A DNA stretch of 12,390 bases from DASWKG01 sp036396755 (GTDB taxonomy: Bacteria; Actinomycetota; UBA4738; CALAEC01), in NCBI GenBank assembly GCA_036396755.1, contig DASWKG010000006.1:1-12390 (forward strand), written 5' to 3'. A model generated the notes under the pieces. That model was given only the letters and a program-made list of their open reading frames with translations, was not told the origin of the DNA and searched no databases. Shown here one piece after another: positions 5,802 through 12,389 of the stretch. How positions within the stretch are numbered: the stretch's first letter is position 1; every line of letters starts with the position of its first letter. The translations under genes and the position numbers were made by a program.

Positions 5802-6290
5802 TTACGGGTTGTACGGGTTGTCGAATCTCTCGTCTCGCAGGTACGGCTGGAAGTGCTCCAACCCGACCTTGATGTAGACGGCTCGCGCCTCCACGGCGAG
5901 CTTGCCGTCGATGGTGCCGGTCATCCTCGTGTAGATCTTGCGGCCCTCGACCTTTTCCAGCACGCCGTGGAGCTCGAGCTCCGTGCCGACGGGGACGGGC
6001 CTTCGGTAGTCGACCTCGAGGTGTCCGGTGACGGCGGGGTGCTGGAGGAGCCACAGGAGGTAGCCCATCCCTTCGTCCATCGCGGCGGCGATCACGCCGC
6101 CGTGGGCGAGCATGGGGGCGCCCTGGTGGTGCTCGGTCACGGTGAAGCGGCCGCGAACCTCGCGGCCGCCGCCCTCCATCCGCATGTGGAGGCCGGTGGG
6201 GTGCTCGCGGCCGCAGCCGAAGCAGTGGTCGTAGTGCGAGGGGAGCGGGCGCAGCTCCTCTGCGGGCTCGTCTGCCGGATCCACCGCCAT
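5802..6290 (-). CDS. PaaI-type hotdog-fold thioesterase
   Basis: The 162-residue product belongs to the PaaI/4HBT hotdog thioesterase superfamily, which hydrolyses acyl-CoA or other acyl thioesters. It starts with the HCFGCGREHPTGLHMRM block (22-38) common in one PaaI-like subgroup. The core motif is LAHGGVIAAAMDEGMGYLL (61-79), where the HGG turn and Asp72 lie in the usual active-site helix region. Strands follow (LEVDYRRPVPVGTELELHG, 91-109). The ATG at 6290 shares one base with the stop of the diiron gene (TGATG), so it is translated as part of that operon. The substrate is unknown; the neighbour suggests a thioester product or substrate of the oxidase. The stop lies next to the hairpin at 5764-5788. 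Confidence 0.85.
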   Translation of the reverse strand: MAVDPADEPAEELRPLPSHYDHCFGCGREHPTGLHMRMEGGGREVRGRFTVTEHHQGAPMLAHGGVIAAAMDEGMGYLLWLLQHPAVTGHLEVDYRRPVPVGTELELHGVLEKVEGRKIYTRMTGTIDGKLAVEARAVYIKVGLEHFQPYLRDERFDNPYNP

Positions 6291-7435
6291 CAGCGCTCCT
6301 CGTCCTCCGCTCCGCGTCCCGCCTGGATGGTCTGCTGGACTTCCAGCGCGCGGTTCGCGTCGACGCCCGACAGCTTGGCGGCTGCGGCTGCCTCCTCGGA
6401 CAGCCCCCCGTCGAGCTTCCTCGCCAGCGCTTCGTCCTGCGCGGAGAGCGCGTCCGGGTCCTCGTCCTGGAACTGCATCACACCCATGTCCTCGTAGGCC
6501 TTGCGGACCTTGGGGCCCCACAGGCCGATGTCCTTGACCGTGGGGACGATGCGTGAGAACAGCATCTTGCGGAACTCTCCCATCAGCTCCGAGCCCTCGA
6601 CGAACTCGATGCATCGCTTCACGTCGAGGCCCAGGTGCTCCCAGACCTCCGCGGCCTGGAACCGGTCGCGCATCAGGTAGCAGGCCTCCACCACGAACTC
6701 CTCGCGCTCGTCGCGCTCGGCCTGGGTCACCTGCGGGTAGAAGTCGCGCAGCGCGAGCCGTCCGAACGCGACGTGGCGCGCCTCGTCCTGCATCACGTAG
6801 GTGTTGATCGCCTTGGCCAGCGGCTCCTCGGAGAAGTCGCGGATGAGCGCGAACGCGGCCAGCGCCAGCCCCTCGATGATCACCTGCATGCCGAGGTAGG
6901 TCATGTCCCAACGCTCGTCCGCGATGACCTCATTCAGGAGCGCCTTCAGGTTCTCGTTGATCGGGTACGCAAGCTCGAGCTTCTCCTTCACGTACTTCGC
7001 GTACATCTCGACGTGGCGGGCCTCGTCCATCACCTGTGTCGCGGCGTAGAACTTCGAGTCGACATCGGGGACCGTCTGCACGATCTTCGACGCGCAGATC
7101 AGCGCGCCCTGCTCTCCGTGGAGGAACTGCGAGTTCATCCAGGCGCCCATGTGGTGTCGAAGCTCGGCGCGCTCCTGCTCATCGAGCTTGTCCCACATGT
7201 CGGAGCCGTAGATCGGGATGTAGTAATCGGGCACGTTCTCGGGAGAGCCGGGGTCGACGTCGACCGACCAGTCGAGCCGCGTCTGCGCGTTCCACTGCCG
7301 CTCCTTGCCCTTCTCGTACAGCGTGAGGAGCTGATCGCGGCCCTCGTCGTACTCCCAGTTGAAGATCGTGGTCGAGCCCGAGGGGACCTCCCACAACGTG
7401 AGGTCGATCGGCAGCGTGTAGTGGCGCGTGCTCAT
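6290..7435 (-). CDS. ferritin-like diiron protein (RNR R2-like / AurF-like oxidase)
   Basis: The 381-residue helical protein carries the ligand pattern of carboxylate-bridged diiron enzymes of the ferritin-like superfamily. Two DEARH motifs give Glu138/His141 and Glu218/His221; Glu108 (FLHGEQGA) and Glu188 (IIEGLAL) complete the two half sites, and Glu45 (GKERQWNA) is a further conserved-looking acidic residue. This is the arrangement used by ribonucleotide reductase R2, AurF-type N-oxygenases and bacterial monooxygenases. No radical Tyr position could be assigned and no RNR large subunit is nearby, so an oxidase or oxygenase is more likely. The last 60 residues are acidic and low in complexity. 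ATG at 7435 overlaps the TetR stop as ATGA. The substrate is unknown; the operon with a thioesterase hints at an acyl thioester. Confidence 0.8.
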   Translation of the reverse strand: MSTRHYTLPIDLTLWEVPSGSTTIFNWEYDEGRDQLLTLYEKGKERQWNAQTRLDWSVDVDPGSPENVPDYYIPIYGSDMWDKLDEQERAELRHHMGAWMNSQFLHGEQGALICASKIVQTVPDVDSKFYAATQVMDEARHVEMYAKYVKEKLELAYPINENLKALLNEVIADERWDMTYLGMQVIIEGLALAAFALIRDFSEEPLAKAINTYVMQDEARHVAFGRLALRDFYPQVTQAERDEREEFVVEACYLMRDRFQAAEVWEHLGLDVKRCIEFVEGSELMGEFRKMLFSRIVPTVKDIGLWGPKVRKAYEDMGVMQFQDEDPDALSAQDEALARKLDGGLSEEAAAAAKLSGVDANRALEVQQTIQAGRGAEDEER

Positions 7436-8013
7436 GGCTCCCTCCTGGTCAGGGCCCGGACGAGGATGTCGGCGAGGGCCTCGGCGACGGCGTCGGGGTG
7501 CTCGGTCGGGTTCAGGATGTGCGACAGCAGGAGGCGCGCCGCCGCGTCGGCGACGGCCTCGAGCGCCGCGGGATCGGGCTGGGGCTCGCGCTCGGCGAGG
7601 ACGCCGATCAACACCTCGCGGGCGCGCGACACCACCGGGCCGCTCCGGACGGTGAGGTAGGGCAGGAGGATGGCGGGGTCGGTGCGGAGCAGCCGGTCGA
7701 GGAGCGGGTGCTCGCGGGCAGAGGTGAGGACGAAGGCGACGGCCGCGCGAACACCGCCCCGGAGGTCGCCGTTCGTCTCGAGGATGCCGCGGACGCCGTC
7801 GAGGAGTCGCTCCTCCTCGCGGAGGACGAGGGCGGACAGCAAGTCGTCGCGGGCGGGGAAGTAGCGGTAGAGGGTCTGGCGTGAGCACTCGGCTCGGGTG
7901 GCGACGTCCTCCATGGTGAGCCGCGAGAGCCCGAAGTCGGCCACGGCCTCGAACGCCGCGTTGAGGATGCGCTCTCGGGTCGCGCGAGCGACCATGGTGT
8001 CGGTGACCGTCAT
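7432..8013 (-). CDS. TetR-family transcriptional regulator
   Basis: The 193-residue product has a TetR N-terminal helix-turn-helix: TRERILNAAFEAVADFG (12-28), MEDVATRAECSRQTLYRYF (34-52), then FPARDDLLSAL. The C-terminal part is helical and variable, as expected for a ligand-binding and dimer domain; its ligand cannot be inferred. It is the first gene of the operon with the diiron protein and thioesterase, with a 4-nt overlap to the former, so it probably controls its own operon. ATG at 8013 lies 9 nt after a -10 box; an internal ATG at 7995 is a possible alternative that would shorten the protein by six residues. An imperfect inverted repeat overlaps its promoter. Confidence 0.9.
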   Translation of the reverse strand: MTVTDTMVARATRERILNAAFEAVADFGLSRLTMEDVATRAECSRQTLYRYFPARDDLLSALVLREEERLLDGVRGILETNGDLRGGVRAAVAFVLTSAREHPLLDRLLRTDPAILLPYLTVRSGPVVSRAREVLIGVLAEREPQPDPAALEAVADAAARLLLSHILNPTEHPDAVAEALADILVRALTRREP

Positions 8014-8019
8014 CCGGAT

Positions 8020-8044
8020 GTGACAGTAGGACAGAGTCTATCAC
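8020..8044. promoter_or_regulatory. imperfect inverted repeat, possible TetR operator
   Basis: GTGACAG (8020-8026) and CTATCAC (8038-8044) form arms matching at six of seven positions, around an 11-nt centre. The repeat spans the -10 and part of the spacer of the tetR promoter. Length and place fit a TetR-type operator for autoregulation; binding is inferred. Confidence 0.4.
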
Positions 8045-8052
8045 CATGTCAA
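8023..8052 (-). promoter_or_regulatory. promoter of the tetR-diiron-thioesterase operon
   Basis: On the minus strand a perfect -35 TTGACA (8047-8052) is followed after 18 nt by TACTGT (8023-8028) as -10. Transcription would begin about 2-4 nt before the ATG at 8013, giving a nearly leaderless message. The -35 overlaps an upstream ATG (8046) of the greA frame, one reason to reject that ATG as the greA start. Confidence 0.6.
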
Positions 8053-8077
8053 ACGGTGAGACCCGCGCCCCGGATGC

Positions 8078-8083
8078 TAGATT
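8078..8083 (+). promoter_or_regulatory. -10-like box (TAGATT) before greA
   Basis: TAGATT matches TATAAT at four positions and lies 7 nt before the ATG at 8091, which has no Shine-Dalgarno sequence. This supports a leaderless greA message and the choice of that start. The -35 region is weak. Confidence 0.45.
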
Positions 8084-8090
8084 CGCGGGC

Positions 8091-8612
8091 ATGGATGGAC
8101 GCCCGCCGCGACGAGCCGACCAGGAAGCCTCCGCCGTCCTGACCAAGGACGCGTACGAGCGGCTGCGCTCCGAGCTCGATCGGCTGAAGGGGCCCGGCCG
8201 CGACGAGATGGCCGAGCGCCTCCTCCGCGCGCGCGAGCACGGCGACATCCGCGAGAACGCCGAATACGACGCGGCGAAGGACGCCCAGGGCCTCATGGAG
8301 GCGCGCATCCGCGAGCTCGAGCAACTGCTGAAGGACCCCGAGATCGTCGAGGGCCCGGTCGACGCCGACCGAGCGGCGCCGGGGGTGCTCGTCACGGTGC
8401 GGCCGCTCGAGGACGGCGACGACGAGCACGAGGTGTACCTGCTCGCCGCGTCGAAGGAGGAGCGGGCCGAGGGGGCGCGCACGGTGTCGCTCTCGTCGCC
8501 GTTCGGCCAGGCGCTGATGGGCAAGGCGATCGGCGACGTCCTCTCCTACGACGCGCCCGGCGGCACCTTCTCCTACGAGATCGTCTCGCTCCAGCCGTAC
8601 GCCGGCCCGTAG
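8091..8612 (+). CDS. greA: transcription elongation factor GreA
   Basis: The 173-residue product is GreA, which enters the secondary channel of stalled RNA polymerase and stimulates cleavage of backtracked RNA. The N-terminal coiled coil covers about residues 18-85, starting with LTKDAYERLRSELDRLK; its tip has the acidic pair Asp52 and Glu55 in GDIRENAEYDAAK, which hold the catalytic metal. The C-terminal FKBP-like domain contains VSLSSPFGQALMGKAIGDV (132-150). ATG at 8091 is chosen over 8046 because it follows a -10-like box and the earlier ATG lies in the tetR -35. It is divergent from tetR and its TAG shares a base with the GTG of the next gene, so it probably heads a four-gene operon. Confidence 0.92.
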   Translation: MDGRPPRRADQEASAVLTKDAYERLRSELDRLKGPGRDEMAERLLRAREHGDIRENAEYDAAKDAQGLMEARIRELEQLLKDPEIVEGPVDADRAAPGVLVTVRPLEDGDDEHEVYLLAASKEERAEGARTVSLSSPFGQALMGKAIGDVLSYDAPGGTFSYEIVSLQPYAGP

Positions 8613-9034
8613 TGGATCACGTCCGGGTCAACCGGCGACTCCAGATCCCGCTCGACGAGATCACCCTGACGTTCAGCACCGCGGGAGGCCCGGGCGGCCA
8701 GCACGCGAACCGCTCGTCGACGCGCGTCGACCTGTCGTGGAACGTGGAGCGTTCCCGCGAGCTCGGCCCGCGCCAGCGCCAGCGGCTCCTCACCAGGCTC
8801 GCCTCGCGGATCGACGGGCAGGGCAACCTGCGCCTGTCGGCCGGCGAGCGCCGGTCGCAGACCCGCAACCGGGAGGCCGTGCTCGAGCGCCTGGCCGGTG
8901 TCGTCGACCGCGCGCTCCGGGTCCCGAAGCCGAGGCGGAAGACCGCGCCGAGCGCGGCCGCGCGCGAGCGGCGGCTCCGCGAGAAGAAGCAGCGGAGCGA
9001 GACCAAGCGCCTCCGACGGCCGCCGGGGTTGTAG
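8612..9034 (+). CDS. arfB: ArfB/YaeJ-type ribosome-rescue peptidyl-tRNA hydrolase
   Basis: The 140-residue protein has the release-factor catalytic domain with the GGQ motif (AGGPGGQHANRSSTRVDL, 24-41; GGQ at 28-30), which hydrolyses the ester bond of peptidyl-tRNA. It lacks the codon-recognition domains of RF1 and RF2. After residue 104 comes an Arg/Lys-rich tail (PKPRRK, ARERRLREKKQR), the part that in ArfB/ICT1 enters the empty mRNA channel of stalled ribosomes. Length and layout match E. coli ArfB, also 140 residues. GTG at 8612 shares its G with the greA stop (TAGTG), so translation is probably coupled. No Shine-Dalgarno sequence is seen. Confidence 0.9.
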   Translation: MDHVRVNRRLQIPLDEITLTFSTAGGPGGQHANRSSTRVDLSWNVERSRELGPRQRQRLLTRLASRIDGQGNLRLSAGERRSQTRNREAVLERLAGVVDRALRVPKPRRKTAPSAAARERRLREKKQRSETKRLRRPPGL

Positions 9035-9043
9035 GCTCGATCC

Positions 9044-9364
9044 GTGGCGCTGCTCATCGGCGGGACGCTGGCGTTCCTCTTCCTCCCCTCGCCCTGGCGG
9101 TTCGTCGCCATCGCGGCGCTGGCCGCGTTCGAGGGGGTGGAGATCATGTTCTGGCTCTGGCTCCGCGGGAAGCCCGCCCGCTCGGGGACCGAGGGCATGA
9201 TCGGCGAGACGGGCGTCGTCTCGGCGCCCGGGCGCGTGCGCATCCGCGGCACGACCTACCCGGCGAAGCTCCACGGCGCCGGCGTGGGCGACCGGGTGGT
9301 GGTCGAGGGGGTCGACGGCATGCTGCTCGACGTCCGCAGCGCCGTGCACGAGGAGGCATCGTGA
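9044..9364 (+). CDS. small NfeD-like membrane protein
   Basis: The 106-residue product has two hydrophobic segments (about 2-14 and 17-42), then a soluble domain from about 50 to 98 with the pattern of the NfeD C-terminal OB fold: GMIGETGVVSAPGRVRIRG, then DRVVVEGVDGMLLDV. Short NfeD-like proteins of this kind are membrane bound and usually act with a stomatin/SPFH protein, which is not in the window. The GTG start lies 9 nt after the arfB stop; its TGA overlaps the GTG of the decarboxylase gene (GTGA). The function in this operon is unknown. Confidence 0.75.
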   Translation: MALLIGGTLAFLFLPSPWRFVAIAALAAFEGVEIMFWLWLRGKPARSGTEGMIGETGVVSAPGRVRIRGTTYPAKLHGAGVGDRVVVEGVDGMLLDVRSAVHEEAS

Positions 9365-10746
9365 GCTACCCGCTCGAGCCGTCGGCGCCGGAGATGCGGG
9401 AGATGATCGACGCGGTGGGCTCCTACCTCGTGGGGTTCATCGAGGGGCTGCCCGAGGCGTCGGCCGCGCCGCTCGAGGGCGGTGAGGAGCTCGCTCGCGC
9501 GTTCGACGAGCCGGCTCCCCCCGGCGGCCCGGGCGATCTCGGCGGGCTGATCGACGCGGTGGACCGCGGGGTGGCGACGTCCTTCAACACGACCGGCCCC
9601 GGCTACCTCGCCTACATCCCCGGCGGCGGCATCTTCGCCGCCGCGCTCGCCGACTTCCTCGCCGCGGGGGTGAATCGCTACGTCGGGATGTGGCAGCCGT
9701 CGCCGGCGCTCGTGCAGCTCGAGTGGAACGTCCTGCGGTGGCTGGCCGACCTGTTCGGCTTCCCGCCCGAGGCGCGCGGCATCTTCACCTCGGGCGGGTC
9801 GATGGCGAACTTCTCGGGGATCGTGGCGGCCCGTCACAAGGGTCTCGGCGACGACCTCTCGGGCGGCGCGCTCTACGTCACCGCGGAGGCGCACGCGTCG
9901 GTCGCGAAGGCGGCCGGCCTCGCGGGCCTCTCGTCGCGGAACCTTCGGACGGTGCCCTCGGACGGGGCCCTCCGCATGGACCCCGAGGCGCTCCGCCGCG
10001 AGATCGAGGCCGACCGCGCGCGCGGGCTGCGGCCGTTCTGCGTGGTGGCCAGCGCCGGGACGGTGAACACCGGGGCGGTGGACCCGATCGCCGAGGTCGG
10101 CGAGATCGCGCGCGAGCAGGGGCTGTGGCTGCACATCGACGGCGCGTACGGCGGGTTCTTCCAGCTGACCGAGCGCGGACGCCACGCGTTCGCCGGCATC
10201 GAGCTCGCCGACTCCATCGCGCTCGACCCGCACAAGGGGATGTTCCTGCCGTACGGGACCGGGTGCCTGCTCGTCCGGGAGGGCCGGCACCTCCGCGAGT
10301 CCCACAGCGTGGACGGCGCGGTCTACCTTCAGGACCTCGCCGGCGAGGGCGAGTCGCGGAACTTCGCCGACTACTCGCCCGAGCTCTCGCGCGACTTCCG
10401 CGGCCTGCGCGTCTGGCTTCCGTTGAAGCTCCACGGGCTCGACGCCTTCCGCGAGGCCCTGGAGGAGAAGCTCGAGCTCGCGCGGTTCCTCCACGAGCGG
10501 CTCGCCGAGGCGCCGGGGCTCGAGGTCCCGTGGGAGCCGGACCTCTCGATCGTCGCGTTCCGCTCGGCCGCCGGCGACGAGGCGAGCCGGGAGCTGCTCG
10601 CGCGCATCAACGACTCGAAGCGTGTGTTCCTCTCGAGCACCGTGCTCGGCGGCCGGTTCACGCTGCGAGCGGCGATCCTCTGCCACCGGACCCACCGCGA
10701 CCGCATCGAGGAGGCCGCGGAGATCATCCGCGGCGCCGCCGGGTAG
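9361..10746 (+). CDS. PLP-dependent group II amino acid decarboxylase
   Basis: The 461-residue enzyme is a fold-type I PLP decarboxylase of the group that includes aromatic amino acid, tyrosine, glutamate and diaminobutyrate decarboxylases. The cofactor site is clear: SGGSMANF (144-151) for phosphate, His178 stacking on the ring (AEAHASV), Asp260 in HIDGAYGG, and Lys292 in LDPHKGMFLPYG forming the Schiff base. On the mobile loop, Tyr322 (DGAVYLQD) occupies the place where Tyr supports decarboxylation; Phe there marks aldehyde synthases. The C-terminal domain ends CHRTHRDRIEEAAEII. The substrate cannot be fixed from sequence; an aromatic L-amino acid is a guess. The GTG overlaps the stop of the NfeD-like gene; it is the last gene of the operon and converges on the amidotransferase gene 27 nt away. 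Confidence 0.88.
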   Translation: MSYPLEPSAPEMREMIDAVGSYLVGFIEGLPEASAAPLEGGEELARAFDEPAPPGGPGDLGGLIDAVDRGVATSFNTTGPGYLAYIPGGGIFAAALADFLAAGVNRYVGMWQPSPALVQLEWNVLRWLADLFGFPPEARGIFTSGGSMANFSGIVAARHKGLGDDLSGGALYVTAEAHASVAKAAGLAGLSSRNLRTVPSDGALRMDPEALRREIEADRARGLRPFCVVASAGTVNTGAVDPIAEVGEIAREQGLWLHIDGAYGGFFQLTERGRHAFAGIELADSIALDPHKGMFLPYGTGCLLVREGRHLRESHSVDGAVYLQDLAGEGESRNFADYSPELSRDFRGLRVWLPLKLHGLDAFREALEEKLELARFLHERLAEAPGLEVPWEPDLSIVAFRSAAGDEASRELLARINDSKRVFLSSTVLGGRFTLRAAILCHRTHRDRIEEAAEIIRGAAG

Positions 10747-10773
10747 CGACCGCCCGCGCGGCCGGCGTTCCCG

Positions 10774-11520
10774 CTACGCGTTCGCCTCGGCTCGCTCGAC
10801 GAGCGCGGCGAACAGGGCCTGCTGGACGGGGTCGCGGGCCGCGGTGGCCTCGGGGTGCCACTGCACGCCGACCACCCATCCATCCTCGTGCTCGAGCGCC
10901 TCGACGACGCCGTCGCTCGCCCAACCGGTCGCGACGACCCCCTCGCCGAGCTTCTCGACCGCCTGGTGGTGCGAGGACGAGCAGTCGGGCATCGCCGTCC
11001 CCATCGCCTCGGCCACCCGGGACCCGGGCTGCAGGCGAACCGGGTGCATCACGTGGGCGCGTGACCCCGGCTCGCGATGGGCCTCGAGGCCGTCGTGGTC
11101 CGGCAGGTGCGGGTCGAGCGTGCCGCCGAGGGCGACGTTCACCAGCTGCATCCCGCGGCAGACGGCGAGGACCGGCGTGCCGCGATCGAGCGCCTCTCGC
11201 ACGAGCGCGATCTCGAACGCGTCGCGCACCGGGTCGACCTCGTAGATCTCGTCGCGGGGCGACCCGCCGTACTCCGCCGGCCCGATGTCGCCGCCGCCGA
11301 GAAGCAGCAGCCCGTGGGCGCGCGAGAGGAGCCGGGCCGCGCCGCCCTCGTCGAGCGCCCGCGGGAAGAGCACGGATTCGTCGGCGCCGGCCCGGTGCAG
11401 GGCCAGCAGGTACCGCTCGGGGACGGCGGCCGCGCCGCCGCTCCATCCGGAGACGCCGCCGGGGCCCAGCCGGAGCCCCGCCACCGCGATGACTGGGGGG
11501 GATCGAAAGACCGGTCGCAT
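10774..11520 (-). CDS. class I glutamine amidotransferase-like hydrolase (peptidase C26, PuuD type)
   Basis: The product (248 residues) is a peptidase C26 protein related to gamma-glutamyl-GABA hydrolase PuuD, which frees GABA or similar amines from a gamma-glutamyl link. The nucleophile is Cys121 in AVCRGMQLVN; the partners are His222 and Glu224 in VQWHPE. LLLGGGDIGP (72-81) and SSSHHQAV (181-188) are also typical. ATG at 11520 is preferred because GGGAG lies 10 nt before it; an ATG at 11529, which overlaps the upstream stop as ATGA, has that sequence too close but cannot be excluded. No other gene of a gamma-glutamyl putrescine pathway is in the window, so the substrate stays open. It is the second gene after the dehydrogenase. 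Confidence 0.88.
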   Translation of the reverse strand: MRPVFRSPPVIAVAGLRLGPGGVSGWSGGAAAVPERYLLALHRAGADESVLFPRALDEGGAARLLSRAHGLLLLGGGDIGPAEYGGSPRDEIYEVDPVRDAFEIALVREALDRGTPVLAVCRGMQLVNVALGGTLDPHLPDHDGLEAHREPGSRAHVMHPVRLQPGSRVAEAMGTAMPDCSSSHHQAVEKLGEGVVATGWASDGVVEALEHEDGWVVGVQWHPEATAARDPVQQALFAALVERAEANA

Positions 11521-11525
11521 GGCGA

Positions 11526-12389
11526 TCATTCTCCCGCGGATGCCACCGGCGTCGGCGGAGGCTCGCCGTGGAGCACCGCGACGAGGTTCCGCGCCGCCAG
11601 CATCCCCATCGCGAGGCGTGTCTCGACGGTGGCGCTGCCGAGGTGCGGCGCCAGGACCACGTTCTCGAGCCCGAGGAGCGCGGGATGGACCTCGGGCTCA
11701 CGCTCGTAGACGTCGAGGCCGGCGGCCGCGATCTCGCCGGACGAGAGCGCCGCCGCCAGCGCCGCCTCGTCGACGACCGGCCCCCGCGAGGTGTTCACGA
11801 AGATCGCCGTTGGCTTCATCGCCCGGAACTCCTTCTCGCCGAACATCCGTCGCGTCTCGCCGGCGAGCGGCACGTGGACCGTGACGATGTCGGACTCGGT
11901 GAGGAGCGCGTCGAGCTCGCGCGGCACGACGCCGAGCGCGTCCTCCGTCTCGGGCTGTGGCCGGCGCGACTGCGCGAGGAGCCGCATCGAGAAGCCGGCC
12001 GCGCGCCGGGCGACGGCCTGGCCGATGCGCCCGAGCCCGACGATGCCGAGCGTCTTCCCCGTCACCTCGCGGCCGAGCATGAACGAGGGCGACCACTCCC
12101 ACGGCCCGTGCGCGCGGACCAGGCGGTCACCTTCGGCGATGCGCCGCGCCGCCGCGAGGATCAGCCCCCACGCGAGGTCGGCCGTCGCGTCGGTGAGCAC
12201 GTCGGGCGTGTTCGTCACGACGATGCCCCGTCGCGCGCAGGCGGCGAGGTCCACGTTGTCGTAGCCGACCGCGTGGTCGGCGACCACCTCGAGCGAGGGG
12301 CCCGCCGCCTCGAGCACCTCCTCGTCGATGCGGTCGGTGAGCATGGCGAGCAGCCCGGCGACGCCCTCGACCCGCGCGAGCAGCTCCGA
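11526..12389 (-). CDS. D-2-hydroxyacid dehydrogenase, glyoxylate reductase type (5' end missing)
   Basis: The frame is open to the window edge, with 15 residues before the first ATG (SELLARVEGVAGLLA) matching the usual N-terminal region, so the true start lies outside; 287 residues are seen of about 320 expected. Counting from the first visible residue, the dinucleotide motif is GLGRIG (118-123) and the catalytic triad is Arg202 (VNTSRGPVVDE), Glu231 (DVYEREP) and His249 (LAPHLGSAT), with the family's usual spacing. After the second strand the sequence is AQSRRPQP, with Ser and two Arg instead of an acidic residue, which suggests NADPH. Such enzymes reduce glyoxylate or hydroxypyruvate. The stop overlaps a possible start of the C26 hydrolase gene, so the two are probably one operon. 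Confidence 0.9.
   Translation of the reverse strand, partial: SELLARVEGVAGLLAMLTDRIDEEVLEAAGPSLEVVADHAVGYDNVDLAACARRGIVVTNTPDVLTDATADLAWGLILAAARRIAEGDRLVRAHGPWEWSPSFMLGREVTGKTLGIVGLGRIGQAVARRAAGFSMRLLAQSRRPQPETEDALGVVPRELDALLTESDIVTVHVPLAGETRRMFGEKEFRAMKPTAIFVNTSRGPVVDEAALAAALSSGEIAAAGLDVYEREPEVHPALLGLENVVLAPHLGSATVETRLAMGMLAARNLVAVLHGEPPPTPVASAGE

Noticed and set aside
8046..8090. Longer greA start at ATG 8046
   Set aside because: That ATG overlaps the tetR -35 box, while a -10-like box sits 7 nt before the ATG at 8091; the extra 15 residues are not part of the GreA fold.
7436..8524. N-terminal extension of the diiron protein frame
   Set aside because: It is the tetR gene out of frame plus antisense of greA; the extension is Ser/Arg/Pro-rich and the ATG at 7435 fits the operon overlap.
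8737..9360. N-terminal extension of the decarboxylase frame
   Set aside because: It overlaps arfB and the NfeD-like gene in another frame; the GTG at 9361 gives the normal family length and a GTGA overlap.
9256..10695. 479-residue open frame antisense to the decarboxylase
   Set aside because: A typical high-GC antisense shadow: Arg/Glu/Pro-rich product with no motifs, opposite a clearly real gene.
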